Program-made: the position numbers and the translations under genes
Assembly: GCF_000379605.1 (NCBI RefSeq)
Contig: NZ_KB902691.1
Span: 187,056-251,055, forward strand
Source: Rhizobium giardinii bv. giardinii H152
GTDB lineage: Bacteria > Pseudomonadota > Alphaproteobacteria > Rhizobiales > Rhizobiaceae
Length of the DNA: 64,000 nucleotides
Direction: 5' to 3'
Part shown: one piece after another, positions 32,137 through 41,817 of the stretch
Layout of the letters: each line of letters begins with the position of its first letter
Position numbering within the stretch: position 1 is the first letter of the stretch
The notes under the pieces: model-generated
The model's database searches: none
Told to the model about the DNA's origin: nothing
Seen by the model: only the letters and a program-made list of their open reading frames with translations

Positions 32137-35122
32137 TGATGCGGCCTCCTTCCTTGTCAAAGAACACCATGTCGCTCACCTCGACGGCGATCGTCCTGTC
32201 GGGCATCGGCACGTAGAGCGTCTCGCCGAGCCTCGCCTTGCCGGCGGCGACGAGCGCCAGCGCGATCGACCGGCCGCAATTCTCCGACCAGTAGGACGAG
32301 GTGACATGCCCTATCATCGTCATCGGCAGCGCCTGGTTCGGATCGGCAACGATCTGCGCGCCCTCCTCGAGCACGACCTTCGGATCCTTGGTCAGGAGGC
32401 CCACCAGCTGCTTGCGGCCATCGGCCACCAGATCGGGACGGCGCAGGCCGCGGATGCCGACGAAGTCCGTCTTCTTCTTGCCGACCGCCCAGCCGAGCGA
32501 CGCGTCGTCCGGCGTCACCGTGCCGTCGGTGTCCTGGCCGACGATGATGTAGCCCTTCTCGGCGCGCAGGATGTGCATCGTCTCGGTGCCGTAGGAGCAG
32601 GCGCCCATCGGTTCCGCCCGCTCCCAGATCGCAGCCCACACGGCCGGCCCGAAATCGGCGGGCACGTTGACTTCAAAGCCGGTTTCGCCGGTGAACGACA
32701 TGCGGAACAGCCGGGTCGGCACGCCGCAGATCTTGCCTTCGCGAACGCTCATATGCGGGAAGGCTTCGTTGGAAAGATCGATGCCTTCGACCAGCGGCGC
32801 GATGATCTCGCGGGCCTTGGGTCCCTGCACGGCGATGACGGCCCACTGCTCGGTGGCCGACGTCAGCCAGACGTTCAGATGCGGGAACTCGGTCTGGAGA
32901 TAGTCTTCCATGTGGTTCATGACGCGGGCAGCACCGCCCGTCGTCGTCGTTACATGGAACCGGTCCTCGGCCATGCGACCGACGACACCGTCGTCATAGA
33001 CGAATCCGTCTTCGCGCAGCATGATGCCGTAGCGGCAGCGGCCGGGCTTCAGCGTATCCCAGCTGTTGGTGTAGATCAGGTTGAGGAACTGCGCCGCATC
33101 CGGACCGACGACCTCGATCTTGCCAAGCGTCGAGGCGTCGAAGATGCCGGCGACGTCACGCACGGTCTTGCATTCGCGGTTGACCGCCTGATGCATGTCC
33201 TCGCCGGCGCGCGGATAGTACCAGGCGCGCTTCCACTGGCCGACATCCTCGAACACCGCGCCCTGGGCTTCTTCCAGAGCGTGCATCGGCGTCTTGCGGG
33301 TCGGGTCGAACAGCTCGCCGCGCGAGTGGTTGATCAGCGCGCCGAAGGTCACCGGCGTATAGGGTGCACGGAAGGTGGTGAGGCCGACCTTCGGGATTTC
33401 GCGGCCGAGCGTTTCGGCAGCGATCGCCAGGCCATGGATGTTGGACAATTTGCCCTGGTCGGTCGCCATGCCGTTGGTGGTGAAGCGCTTGATATGCTCG
33501 ATCGAGTGCATGCCTTCGCGCACGGCAAGGCGGATATCCTTGGCACAGACGTCGTTCTGGAAATCGATGAAGGCCTTGACGGTCGTGTCCGGTCCGGCCC
33601 CTTCGGCCGCCCCGGCCATGCCGCCGGTCCAGGCAAAGGCATTGGTGCCGTGAACCTCGACCTTCTGCGCGGCGGTAAAGCCCGATGCGTTCGACATCAG
33701 TTCGCCGGCCGCCAGCGATTCCTCGATGGTTGCCTGCAGGTCGTTGGTGCCGTTGCAGGCGCCGACGGAAAGGCAATCCTGCGCGTAGGTGCCGGGCAGG
33801 AAGCGCTGGCTTTCGTGATCGTAGGCGACCTTGCCGCGCGACTGCGAGAACATGTGCACCGATGGGGTCCAGCCGGCCGAGACCAGGAGGGCGTCGATGG
33901 CGATCGAACGGCCGCGGCCGCCGCCGTTGCGGGCAACCGACATCGACGAGACGCGCAGCTTGCCGGCGGTATCGACGACGGCGTGGCCGGCGAGAACCTC
34001 GATGCCGAGCTTGCGCGCCTCGGCCAGAACCGCCTCGCCCGGCTTCTCGCGGCTGTCGACGATCGCCGCAACCGTGATGCCGGCGCGCTTGAGGTCGAAG
34101 GCGGCCTCATAGGCGGAATCGTTGGCAGTATAGACGCCGACCTTTTTGCCGACGGCAACGCCGAAATGATTGAGGAAGGTGCGCGCGGCCGACGCCAGCA
34201 TGATGCCGGGGCGGTCGTTGTTGGCGAACACCATATGACGCTCGATTGCCCCGGTGGCGATGATGACGCGCTTGGCGCGGACCTGCCAGAGGCGTTCGCG
34301 CGGCAGCTTCCTGTCGGGCTTGGCCAGATGTTCGGTGACGCGCTCCGTCAGGCCGACGAAGTTCTGGGCGTAGTAACCGAACGCGGTCGTGCGCGGCAGG
34401 ACGGTGACGTTCTCCATTCCGGCCAGTTCGGCAGCCGTCGCTTGAGCCCAGGTGAAGCCCTCGATCCCGTTGATGGTGACGCTCTTGTCGTAATGCAGCG
34501 CACCGCCGACTTCTGCCTGCTCGTCGCAGATGATGACGCGCGCACCGGTCTTGGCGGCGGCTAGTGCGGCCGAGAGGCCGGCGACGCCGGCGCCGATCAC
34601 CAGCACGTCGCAATGGGCGTAGCGGCTGGAATAGTGGTCGGTGTCGTCCTCGGTCGGCGAGACGCCGAGACCGGCGGCGGCGCGGATCCGCGGCTCATAG
34701 ACGTGCTTCCAGGCCTGCTTCGGCCACATGAAGGTCTTGTAGTAGAAGCCGGCGGCGAAGAAGGGCGACAACAGGTTGTTGACCGCACCGACATCGAAGG
34801 AAAGCGACGGCCAGCGGTTCTGCGAAATCACCTTCATGCCGTCGAAGACTTCCTGAACCGTGGCACGCACGTTCGGCTGCTTGCGGGCAGCATCACGCTC
34901 GACGCCGATCAGGGCATTCGGCTCCTCGGCCCCTGCCGAGACGATGCCGCGCGGGCGATGATACTTGAAGGAGCGGCCGACGAGATGGACGCCGTTGGCA
35001 AGGAGCGCAGAGGCGACCGTGTCGCCTTCAAGCGCCGCGAAGCTCTTGCCGTCGAAGACGAAACGCGCAGTCTTTGCAGGGGTGAGACGGCCTGCACCGG
35101 GGATACGATTGGCGCCGCTCAT
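32129..35122 (-). CDS. soxA: Sarcosine oxidase alpha subunit
   Basis: A 997-aa subunit. The N-terminus has a 2Fe-2S-ferredoxin-like segment (TARFVFDGKSFAALEGDTVASALL), then a dinucleotide-binding site at about residue 170 (VLVIGAGVAGLSAALAAAK), which binds NAD in characterised enzymes. The C-terminal 400 residues are a GcvT-like tetrahydrofolate-binding domain (around RHFPHLNVWLTSATEQWAV and FTGETGFEVNVPADFG). It accepts the methyl group as a one-carbon unit. It overlaps soxD by 4 bp and soxG by 8 bp. Confidence 0.97.
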   Translation of the reverse strand: MSGANRIPGAGRLTPAKTARFVFDGKSFAALEGDTVASALLANGVHLVGRSFKYHRPRGIVSAGAEEPNALIGVERDAARKQPNVRATVQEVFDGMKVISQNRWPSLSFDVGAVNNLLSPFFAAGFYYKTFMWPKQAWKHVYEPRIRAAAGLGVSPTEDDTDHYSSRYAHCDVLVIGAGVAGLSAALAAAKTGARVIICDEQAEVGGALHYDKSVTINGIEGFTWAQATAAELAGMENVTVLPRTTAFGYYAQNFVGLTERVTEHLAKPDRKLPRERLWQVRAKRVIIATGAIERHMVFANNDRPGIMLASAARTFLNHFGVAVGKKVGVYTANDSAYEAAFDLKRAGITVAAIVDSREKPGEAVLAEARKLGIEVLAGHAVVDTAGKLRVSSMSVARNGGGRGRSIAIDALLVSAGWTPSVHMFSQSRGKVAYDHESQRFLPGTYAQDCLSVGACNGTNDLQATIEESLAAGELMSNASGFTAAQKVEVHGTNAFAWTGGMAGAAEGAGPDTTVKAFIDFQNDVCAKDIRLAVREGMHSIEHIKRFTTNGMATDQGKLSNIHGLAIAAETLGREIPKVGLTTFRAPYTPVTFGALINHSRGELFDPTRKTPMHALEEAQGAVFEDVGQWKRAWYYPRAGEDMHQAVNRECKTVRDVAGIFDASTLGKIEVVGPDAAQFLNLIYTNSWDTLKPGRCRYGIMLREDGFVYDDGVVGRMAEDRFHVTTTTGGAARVMNHMEDYLQTEFPHLNVWLTSATEQWAVIAVQGPKAREIIAPLVEGIDLSNEAFPHMSVREGKICGVPTRLFRMSFTGETGFEVNVPADFGPAVWAAIWERAEPMGACSYGTETMHILRAEKGYIIVGQDTDGTVTPDDASLGWAVGKKKTDFVGIRGLRRPDLVADGRKQLVGLLTKDPKVVLEEGAQIVADPNQALPMTMIGHVTSSYWSENCGRSIALALVAAGKARLGETLYVPMPDRTIAVEVSDMVFFDKEGGRING

Positions 35123-35463
35123 TTCGCGTTCGACTCCGTGGCTTCATAGGTTTCGACGGTGGCTTCCGTGGCCGGGCGCAGCGTGCTGATATCGGGCTTC
35201 GGCAGGCCGGCCTTGTAGGTCGTCACGAACTTATCGCTGACCGTGTCGCGGGCGGCGTTGAAGAAACGGCCGCAGCCGTTCAGATGCCGCCAGCGCTCAT
35301 AGGTCAGGCCCTTGACATTGTCGCGCAGGAAAAAGAACGCCTCGAATTCCTCGTCGGTCATCTCGGTCATGTTTGTGGGGCGGGCGATATGGGCGTCGCC
35401 GGCCTGGCGGAATTCGAGCTCGGAACGCTCTTCCTCGCAATAGGGGCAATAAATCAGAAGCAT
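35119..35463 (-). CDS. soxD: Sarcosine oxidase delta subunit
   Basis: A 114-aa protein with the conserved zinc-binding start LIYCPYCEEERSELEF, and the later His of ERWRHLNGCGRFFNAARD, both typical of SoxD. It is a small structural subunit. AAGGGGAAA precedes the ATG at 35463. It is 11 bp after soxB and overlaps soxA by 4 bp, so the order soxB-D-A-G matches the usual rhizobial and Corynebacterium layout. Confidence 0.95.
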   Translation of the reverse strand: MLLIYCPYCEEERSELEFRQAGDAHIARPTNMTEMTDEEFEAFFFLRDNVKGLTYERWRHLNGCGRFFNAARDTVSDKFVTTYKAGLPKPDISTLRPATEATVETYEATESNAK

Positions 35464-35474
35464 GGTGTTTCCCC

Positions 35475-36728
35475 TTAGTGCGCAACGGCGGCGGCTGCCG
35501 CTTCGTCGATCAGGCGGCCGGTGCGGAAGCGTTCCAGCGTGAACGGCGCGTTGATCCTGTGCGGCGCGTCATTGGCGATTGTGTGGGCGAAGACATTGGC
35601 CGAGCCCGGCGTTGCCTTGAAGCCGCCGGTGCCCCAGCCGCAGTTGACGTAGAGGCCGGGAACCGGCGTCTTGGCGAGGATCGGCGAGCGGTCCGGCGTC
35701 ACGTCGACGATGCCGCCCCAGGAGCGCATCATCTTCATGCGGCGGAAGATCGGGAAGAGTTCGCAGATCGCGTCCAGCGTATGGGTGATGATCTGCAGGC
35801 CGCCGGTCTGGGAATAGGAGGAATACTGGTCGGTGCCGGCACCGATGACCAGTTCGCCCTTGTCGGACTGGGAGATATAGGCATGCACCGTGTTCGACAT
35901 GACGACGCAGGGGAAGATCGGCTTGACCGGCTCCGACACCAGCGCCTGCAGCGGATAGCTGACGAGCGGCATGCGCACATCGGCCATCTCCATCAGCACC
36001 GAGGTGTGGCCGGCAGCGACGACGCCGACCTTCTTGGCGCCGATGTAACCGCGATTGGTCTCGACGCCGGCAATCGCGCCGTTGGCATGGCGGCGAAGGC
36101 CGGTGACCTCACAGTTCTGGATGATGTGCACGCCGCGGTCGGCGGCCGCGCGGGCATAGCCCCAGGCGACGGCGTCGTGGCGGGCCGTGCCGCCGCGCCG
36201 CTGCAGGGCAGCGCCGTTGATCGGATAGCGGGCCGTGCGGGAAATATCGAGCGGCGGGCAGAATTCCTTGGCCTGCTCGGGCGTCAGCCATTCATTGTCG
36301 ATGCCGTTCAGCCGGTTGGCGTGAATGTGGCGCTTGAACACCTGCTGGTCATGAATGTTGTGCGACAGCATCATGACGCCGCGCGCCGAATACATGACGT
36401 TGTAGTTCAGGTCCTGGCTGAGGTCGTCCCAAAGCTTCAGCGCATGGTCGTAGATGCCGGCGCTTTCGTCATAGAGATAGTTGGAGCGGATGATGGTGGT
36501 GTTGCGGCCGGTATTGCCGCCGCCGAGCCAGCCCTTCTCGAGCACGGCGATATTGGTGATGCCGTGCTCCTTGGCGAGGTAGTAGGCCGTGCCGAGGCCA
36601 TGGCCGCCGGCGCCGATGATGATGACATCATATTCCTTGCGCGGCTCGGGCGACGTCCACTGCGCCTCCCATCCCCTGTGGCCGCGCATCGCTTCGCGAG
36701 CGACAGCAAAAACCGAATATTTGCGCAT
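35475..36728 (-). CDS. soxB: Sarcosine oxidase beta subunit
   Basis: SoxB is the catalytic flavin subunit that oxidises the sarcosine N-methyl group. The 417-aa protein has an N-terminal FAD-binding motif, YDVIIIGAGGHGLGTAYYLA, near residue 34, and the conserved NTGRNTTIIRSNYL stretch. The C-terminus has the family WGTGGFKATPGS motif. It is the first gene of the operon, and three TGCGAC half-sites lie 96-132 bp upstream. In related bacteria sarcosine and glycine betaine induce the cluster; the regulator here is not in the window. Confidence 0.96.
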   Translation of the reverse strand: MRKYSVFAVAREAMRGHRGWEAQWTSPEPRKEYDVIIIGAGGHGLGTAYYLAKEHGITNIAVLEKGWLGGGNTGRNTTIIRSNYLYDESAGIYDHALKLWDDLSQDLNYNVMYSARGVMMLSHNIHDQQVFKRHIHANRLNGIDNEWLTPEQAKEFCPPLDISRTARYPINGAALQRRGGTARHDAVAWGYARAAADRGVHIIQNCEVTGLRRHANGAIAGVETNRGYIGAKKVGVVAAGHTSVLMEMADVRMPLVSYPLQALVSEPVKPIFPCVVMSNTVHAYISQSDKGELVIGAGTDQYSSYSQTGGLQIITHTLDAICELFPIFRRMKMMRSWGGIVDVTPDRSPILAKTPVPGLYVNCGWGTGGFKATPGSANVFAHTIANDAPHRINAPFTLERFRTGRLIDEAAAAAVAH

Positions 36729-37143
36729 CCGCCTTCACACTCCGTAGATCCTGCCGTAAGGCCGGTGAATTTCCCTGGTCGACGCTAGAAATCGCAAATC
36801 CCGAACTTCCGCAACGTTTCTTTTGCGACGCGAGACGGCGCGAGTCGCACGAGTTGCGACATGCCGCATTATTGATTCCCGATCACGATATTCTGGCGCG
36901 CGACCGGGCTGGACCTGACACGCGTCATATGGCGCCGTCATGACCGGCAAGCGGCTTTGCCGGAAAACCACGGCATTCCGGCAAAATTGATAGGGCCCGG
37001 ACAACTCGCGTCTGGACTTTGACGGATCGATCTGGTATCCGCTCTCATCAATCGTAGGGCTTCCGGCTCTGCGAACCTATTTTATTGCCTCGTTGACCTG
37101 ACTTCATGAGGCGATCACTCGAAACCAAAGGAACGGGATTAAC
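36729..37143. other. Divergent promoter region of soxB and rpsU
   Basis: A 415-bp gap between soxB (leftward) and rpsU (rightward). The TGCGAC half-sites near 36824-36860 are listed separately. A TTGACG at 37019-37024 could be a -35 box for rpsU, but no good -10 follows at 17 bp. No gene is supported; minus-strand frames here look like shadow sequence. Confidence 0.45.
36824..36860. promoter_or_regulatory. Three TGCGAC half-sites upstream of soxB
   Basis: TGCGAC occurs at 36824-36829 and 36855-36860, and its inverse GTCGCA at 36844-36849. Start-to-start spacings are 20 and 11 bp, about two and one helical turns. This is compatible with activator binding ahead of the sox promoter, though short GC-rich sites can arise by chance. 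Confidence 0.35.
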
Positions 37144-37380
37144 GTGCAGGTACTAGTCCGCGACAACAACGTCGATCAAGCGCTTCGCGCACTCAAGAAG
37201 AAGATGCAGCGCGAAGGCATTTTCCGCGAAATGAAGATGCGCGATTACTACGAGAAGCCGTCCCAGAAGCGCGCCCGCGAAAAGGCTGAAGCCGTTCGCC
37301 GCGTTCGCAAGCTGGCTCGCAAGCGCGCACAGCGCGAAGGTCTTGTTACGGGCGGCCGCACTGCGGCTCCGGCACGCTGA
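37144..37380 (+). CDS. rpsU: 30S ribosomal protein S21
   Basis: A 78-aa basic protein with the full S21 sequence pattern [20 protein letters not shown] followed by an [12 protein letters not shown] tail. It starts with GTG at 37144; AAAGGAACGG lies upstream. It is a small subunit ribosomal protein involved in initiation, standing alone and followed by a clear terminator. Confidence 0.96.
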   Translation: MQVLVRDNNVDQALRALKKKMQREGIFREMKMRDYYEKPSQKRAREKAEAVRRVRKLARKRAQREGLVTGGRTAAPAR

Positions 37381-37413
37381 TCCGCGCTTCCCGCGCATAG
37401 CACGCGTAAGTCC

Positions 37414-37449
37414 GGCGGGGGCGACATGGTCGCCGCCGCCTTTTCTGTT
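37414..37449 (+). terminator. Intrinsic terminator of rpsU
   Basis: GGCGGGGGCGAC pairs with GTCGCCGCCGCC (one mismatch) around ATG, followed by TTTTCTGTTT. It lies 33 bp after the rpsU stop. Confidence 0.8.
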
Positions 37450-37667
37450 TGAAGCGCCACATCAGGCCGATTCAAACCTTGTGTGGCCGGACGATATCCG
37501 GACACATGCCGCTAGTGCGCGAGGCGCGCTAAATGTCTGCGGACATGGAGCCGGCATCCACAGAGATGCGTGTAAGTCGCTCCTGTTGAAACTGCGCATG
37601 GCGATCCGGGAAGCCACTGCAAGCCCGGACCATGCGCCCGAGGCTTCGCTTAATTGAGGGAACAATC

Positions 37668-38552
37668 TTGACATTGACTGCCAAGACTGCGGATTTTTCC
37701 GATCATTCCGGCCTGTGCGCCGCCCGCCGGAGCGGTTTTGCTCTTGCCTCCATGCTGGCGGTCACCGCGGCACTGGCGCTTTCGGGCTGCACCACGGCGG
37801 AAACGTCCAGCGACATGATGCGCGTCGAACGGGCCCAAGGGTCCGAGCAGAATATCGCCTCCCTCTCCGGCGTGATCTCGGCCAATCCGAGCGATCCGGA
37901 AGGTTACAACGTCCGCGGCTCGGCTTACGGCCGCGCCGGCGAGTTCCGTCGCGCGCTTGCCGACTTCAACAAGGCCATCGAGCTCAATCCGCGCTTCTAC
38001 CAGGCCTACGCCAACCGGGCGCTGGTCGAACGCAACATGGGCGACCAGGCGGCGGCGCAGGCCGACTACAACACGGCCCTGCAGATCAATCCGCGTTATG
38101 ACGTCGCCTTCATCGGCCGCGGCAACCTGTATCGCCAGGCCGGCCAGCTGGATCAGGCCTTCAGCGATTTCAACAAGGCGATCGAACTCGACACTACCGA
38201 CCCGCGCGCCTACCACAATCGCGGCCTGATCTTCCAGGCGCGCAAGCAGCACACCCAGGCGATCGAGGACTTCTCGACGGCCATCTCGCTGGCGCCGAAT
38301 TCACCCGAGCCCTACAACGGCCGTGGAATCTCCTATGTCGCCCTGGACGACGACGACAATGCGTTTTCCGACTTCAACACCGCGATCAACCTCAACGGCA
38401 AGATCGCCGAATCCTGGGCCAACCAGGCGCTCGTCTATGAGCGCCGCGGCGACAAGGCGAAGGCCGCGAAGTCCTATTCCTATGCGCTCAAGCTCGATCC
38501 GAAATACGAGCTTGCCCGTAGCGGCCTCGCCCGCGTCAAGGCAGGCGCCTGA
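37668..38552 (+). CDS. TPR-repeat lipoprotein
   Basis: A 294-aa protein with a lipoprotein signal sequence: a hydrophobic run LASMLAVTAALALSGC with the lipobox cysteine at 41, so it should be anchored in a membrane facing the periplasm. About six tetratricopeptide repeats follow (for example GYNVRGSAYGRAGEFRRALA and AYANRALVERNMGDQAAAQ). I chose the TTG at 37668 because GAGGGAA lies 6 nt upstream; an ATG at 37632 is in frame but has no ribosome site. It resembles NlpI-like TPR lipoproteins. Its partner is unknown. Confidence 0.87.
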   Translation: MTLTAKTADFSDHSGLCAARRSGFALASMLAVTAALALSGCTTAETSSDMMRVERAQGSEQNIASLSGVISANPSDPEGYNVRGSAYGRAGEFRRALADFNKAIELNPRFYQAYANRALVERNMGDQAAAQADYNTALQINPRYDVAFIGRGNLYRQAGQLDQAFSDFNKAIELDTTDPRAYHNRGLIFQARKQHTQAIEDFSTAISLAPNSPEPYNGRGISYVALDDDDNAFSDFNTAINLNGKIAESWANQALVYERRGDKAKAAKSYSYALKLDPKYELARSGLARVKAGA

Positions 38553-38556
38553 CGAG

Positions 38557-38589
38557 AAAAATGCGCGGCGGGGATGCGACCCGCGCCGC
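38557..38589 (-). terminator. Intrinsic terminator of the diguanylate cyclase gene
   Basis: On the minus strand GCGGCGCGGG pairs with CCCCGCCGC around TCGCAT (one bulge), then ATTTTTC follows. It lies between the convergent TPR and GGDEF genes, and directly after the GGDEF stop. Confidence 0.65.
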
Positions 38590-39792
38590 TCATGCGACCG
38601 CAGCCGCCGGCAGCAGGCGCTCGACCGATGTGCGATCGCGCCCTTGCCGTTTGGCCTCGTAAAGCAACTGGTCGGCTCGATCGAGAGCGGACCAGGCTGT
38701 CTCCTGCGGCAGCAACAGGACACCTCCGACACTGACCGTCACGAAAGCGCTGATATCGGAAGTGGCATGATCGATACGGAGCCGCCGCACGTCGGCGCAG
38801 AGCTGATCCGCGCGGTCCTTCAGCGACGCTGCCCCGCAATCGTACAGTACAAGCGCGAACTCCTCGCCGCCCATGCGCGCGGCCATATCGAGCGGACGAC
38901 GCGCGAAGGCTTCCAGACATGACGCCACGCGCTGCAATGCCAGATCGCCGGCCTGATGCCCATAGCGATCGTTGTAACGCTTGAAAAAATCGACATCGAG
39001 CAACAGCAGGCCGACCGGCACGTTTTCCCGCCGGGCTTGCTGACGGATCATCTCGAGTTGCTCGTCAAAACCACGCCGATTGGCAAGCCCGGTCAGCGGA
39101 TCGAGCGACGCCTGTTCCTTGAGAATGCCCCGCAAGAGGAATTGCTCCCGATGCGCACGCTCCCGGAGATAGCCGCCTACTCCCGAGAAGATCAACATCA
39201 ACAGCAGCATGGCGTTGAATTGCTGCCCCTGCAGCTCCACCGGCAGCAGCCAGTATCGTATTGCGAAGGCGATGGCGACAACGCCGGCTGCCAGCACAAT
39301 GCTGTGACGGAAGCGGAGCCCCAGCGGAGAGAACGCTCCCATGACGAACAGAAGTTGGGCGAACTCGGCATGGCCGAGATGGTTGCGCTTGTAAAGGCAG
39401 ACCGACACCGCCCCACACACCGCAAGCGTCAGCATAGCAACGACCGACAAGGGCGCCACGCGCGGCGCGGCGCGCTGTCGATGGCAAATATAAAGGCAGC
39501 CAAGCAGAACCAGGATCGTCACCAACCGGCTCGTCAGAATACCCCACATATCGGGGGTAAGATCGGGAAAACGCTCCACCGGCAGCCGTACCAGATCGGA
39601 GACCCCGAACAGGATGACGAAGGCCAGGGAGAAAACCGCGCTAACCATCGCCGGCCGGCGCTGATCCCTGCCGATCTGCAACGCGTATTCGCGCTCCATC
39701 TCGCCCTGGAACCGCAAACACCCGATCCCCACGTCGAGCTGCCGGGCGTAGCGCCCGATCCGGGAGCCACCGAATTGCGAAGATGAATTCAT
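38590..39792 (-). CDS. Membrane-bound diguanylate cyclase (GGDEF)
   Basis: A 400-aa protein with about six N-terminal hydrophobic segments (for example AVFSLAFVILFGVSDLV and SIVLAAGVVAIAFAIRYWLL), then a cytoplasmic GGDEF domain. The active-site signature is GGEEF at residues 308-312, so it should make cyclic di-GMP from two GTP. An inhibitory I-site RxxD (RPLD, 299-302) lies five residues upstream, as usual. I chose the ATG at 39792 (AGAGG nearby); an ATG at 39813 and the longer frame to 39918 are alternatives. It is monocistronic. The sensed signal is unknown. Confidence 0.92.
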   Translation of the reverse strand: MNSSSQFGGSRIGRYARQLDVGIGCLRFQGEMEREYALQIGRDQRRPAMVSAVFSLAFVILFGVSDLVRLPVERFPDLTPDMWGILTSRLVTILVLLGCLYICHRQRAAPRVAPLSVVAMLTLAVCGAVSVCLYKRNHLGHAEFAQLLFVMGAFSPLGLRFRHSIVLAAGVVAIAFAIRYWLLPVELQGQQFNAMLLLMLIFSGVGGYLRERAHREQFLLRGILKEQASLDPLTGLANRRGFDEQLEMIRQQARRENVPVGLLLLDVDFFKRYNDRYGHQAGDLALQRVASCLEAFARRPLDMAARMGGEEFALVLYDCGAASLKDRADQLCADVRRLRIDHATSDISAFVTVSVGGVLLLPQETAWSALDRADQLLYEAKRQGRDRTSVERLLPAAAVA

Positions 39793-39899
39793 GATCCTCT
39801 TTCGGCCAGCCATTGCGGGTGGCAACCAACGATTATGCGAGGACAGTTGAATTTCGATTAAAAATGCCGGGCGGGAAGGAAGATCGGAGACGGGAACAG

Positions 39900-39929
39900 T
39901 GTAGTGCCGCTCGAACAAGCGGCACTACA
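39900..39929 (-). terminator. Perfect 12-bp hairpin after pntB
   Basis: TGTAGTGCCGCT and AGCGGCACTACA pair perfectly around CGAACA, immediately downstream of the pntB stop at 39933. No U-tract is evident on the minus strand. It probably marks the 3' end of the pnt transcript. Confidence 0.55.
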
Positions 39930-39932
39930 GGC

Positions 39933-41333
39933 TCAGTGATTGATCGCCTTGACGATATCGTCGGTCATTTTCTTGGCGTCGCCAAGCAGCATCATCGTGC
40001 CGTCCTTGTAGAACAAGGTGTTGTCGATGCCGGCATAGCCGGAGCCGAGCGAGCGCTTGACGAACAGGCAGGTCTTGGCCTTGTCGACGTCGAGGATCGG
40101 CATGCCGTAGATCGGCGAGGTCTTGTCGTCGCGCGCCGCCGGGTTGGTGACGTCGTTGGCGCCGATGACATAGGCGACATCGGCCTGGGCGAATTCGGAG
40201 TTGATGTCCTCCAGTTCGAACACCTCGTCATAGGGCACGTTGGCTTCGGCAAGCAGCACGTTCATGTGGCCGGGCATGCGGCCGGCGACCGGATGGATGG
40301 CGTATTTCACCTCGACACCATTCTTCTTCAGCGCATCGGCAAGCTCGCGCACCGCATGCTGCGCCTGGGCGACCGCCATGCCGTATCCGGGCACGATGAT
40401 AACCTTGGAGGCATTGGCCATCAGGAAGGCGGCGTCGTCGGCCGAGCCCTGCTTGACGGTGCGCTGCACGCCATCATCGCTGGCGGCAGCGCCATTGTCG
40501 CCGCCGAAGCCGCCGAGGATGACCGAGATGAACGAGCGGTTCATGCCCTTGCACATGATGTAGGACAGGATCGCACCCGACGAGCCGACCAGCGCGCCGG
40601 TGACGATCAGCGCCAGATTGCCGAGCGTGAAGCCGATGCCGGCCGCGGCCCAGCCGGAATAGGAATTGAGCATCGACACGACGACCGGCATGTCGGCGCC
40701 GCCGATCGGCACGATCAGCAGGACGCCCAGCGCCAAGGCCAGGACGACGATTGCCCAGAAATCGAAATGGCTTTCGGAAACCGCCAGGCCGATGATGAAG
40801 AAGACGATCAGCGCCAAAAGCGCGATGTTGATCAGATGTCGGTACGGCAGCATGATCGGCTTGCCCGACATGCGCCCGTCGAGCTTGAGGAAGGCGATGA
40901 TCGAGCCGGTGAAGGTGATGGCGCCGATGGCAACGCCAAGCGCCATTTCGACAAGCGCCTGGGCATGAATCGAGCCGATCTCGCCAATGCCGAAGGAGGA
41001 CGGCGTATAGAGCGCCGAGGCGGCAACGAGGACCGCGGCGAGACCCACCAGCGAATGGAAGCCGGCGACCAGCTGCGGCATCGAGGTCATGGCGATCGAG
41101 CGGGCGATATAGGCGCCTGCGCCGCCGCCAATGGCAAGGCCGACGGCGATCAGCACGAACCCGCCCAGCGACGGCGTCGCCAGAAGCAGCGTCGTGACGA
41201 TGGCGATGCCCATGCCGGTCATGCCGAGGATATTGCCGCGGCGCGAGGTGGTCGGATGCGACAGGCCGCGCAGCGCCAAGATGAACAGCACGCCGGAGAC
41301 GAGGTAGAGGAAGGCTGCAATATTGGGTGACAT
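39933..41333 (-). CDS. pntB: NAD(P) transhydrogenase beta subunit
   Basis: PntB spans the inner membrane and carries the NADP-binding domain; the enzyme uses the proton gradient to reduce NADP with NADH. The 466-aa protein has many hydrophobic helices in the first 270 residues and the conserved domain III near KVIIVPGYGMAVAQAQH. It starts MSPNIAAFLYLVSGVLFILA. It is the last gene of the minus-strand trio, 12 bp after pntAb, and is followed by a hairpin. Confidence 0.96.
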   Translation of the reverse strand: MSPNIAAFLYLVSGVLFILALRGLSHPTTSRRGNILGMTGMGIAIVTTLLLATPSLGGFVLIAVGLAIGGGAGAYIARSIAMTSMPQLVAGFHSLVGLAAVLVAASALYTPSSFGIGEIGSIHAQALVEMALGVAIGAITFTGSIIAFLKLDGRMSGKPIMLPYRHLINIALLALIVFFIIGLAVSESHFDFWAIVVLALALGVLLIVPIGGADMPVVVSMLNSYSGWAAAGIGFTLGNLALIVTGALVGSSGAILSYIMCKGMNRSFISVILGGFGGDNGAAASDDGVQRTVKQGSADDAAFLMANASKVIIVPGYGMAVAQAQHAVRELADALKKNGVEVKYAIHPVAGRMPGHMNVLLAEANVPYDEVFELEDINSEFAQADVAYVIGANDVTNPAARDDKTSPIYGMPILDVDKAKTCLFVKRSLGSGYAGIDNTLFYKDGTMMLLGDAKKMTDDIVKAINH

Positions 41334-41345
41334 CAGCTCAGGCCC

Positions 41346-41756
41346 TCACTTGTCTTTTTTCTTGTACATGGCGAGCATGCGCTGGGTGACGAGAAAGCCG
41401 CCGAAGATGTTGACCGAAGCGAGGATCAGCGCGACGAAACCGAAGCCGGTGGCAAGGCCGGAGGCCGAGATGCCGACCGCCAGAAGCGCGCCGACGACGA
41501 TGACCGAGGAGATGGCGTTGGTGACGGCCATCAGCGGCGTGTGCAGCGCCGGCGTCACCGACCAGACCACATAATAGCCGACGAAGATCGACAGGACGAA
41601 GATCGCCAGCTGGAAGACGAAGGGGTCGATCGCCCCCCCGCTCAAGCCATGGGCGGCAGCACCCGCCGCATCCGGCACATATTCGGCTGCCGTGCGCACC
41701 GCTTCGACCGCCCGGTCGAGGTCGCCGATCGCCTTGTCGAGAAGGTCATTGGCCAT
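41346..41756 (-). CDS. pntAb: NAD(P) transhydrogenase alpha subunit, membrane part
   Basis: A 136-aa membrane protein, the split small alpha component seen in Rhodospirillum and rhizobia. Hydrophobic segments include FVFQLAIFVLSIFVGYYVVW and LILASVNIFGGFLVTQRML. The ATG at 41756 was chosen for the GGGAG site upstream; longer reading has no homology. It lies between pntAa (61 bp away) and pntB (12 bp). Confidence 0.94.
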   Translation of the reverse strand: MANDLLDKAIGDLDRAVEAVRTAAEYVPDAAGAAAHGLSGGAIDPFVFQLAIFVLSIFVGYYVVWSVTPALHTPLMAVTNAISSVIVVGALLAVGISASGLATGFGFVALILASVNIFGGFLVTQRMLAMYKKKDK

Positions 41757-41817
41757 CAAACATCTCCCTTGGGACGGCCGCGCTTCCCCCGAAGCGCCAA
41801 GCCGCCCTCTCCAATTT

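Noticed and set aside
36735..37004. 89-aa minus-strand frame just upstream of soxB
   Set aside because: It covers the sox promoter half-sites and resembles no protein; soxB has its own well-placed start.
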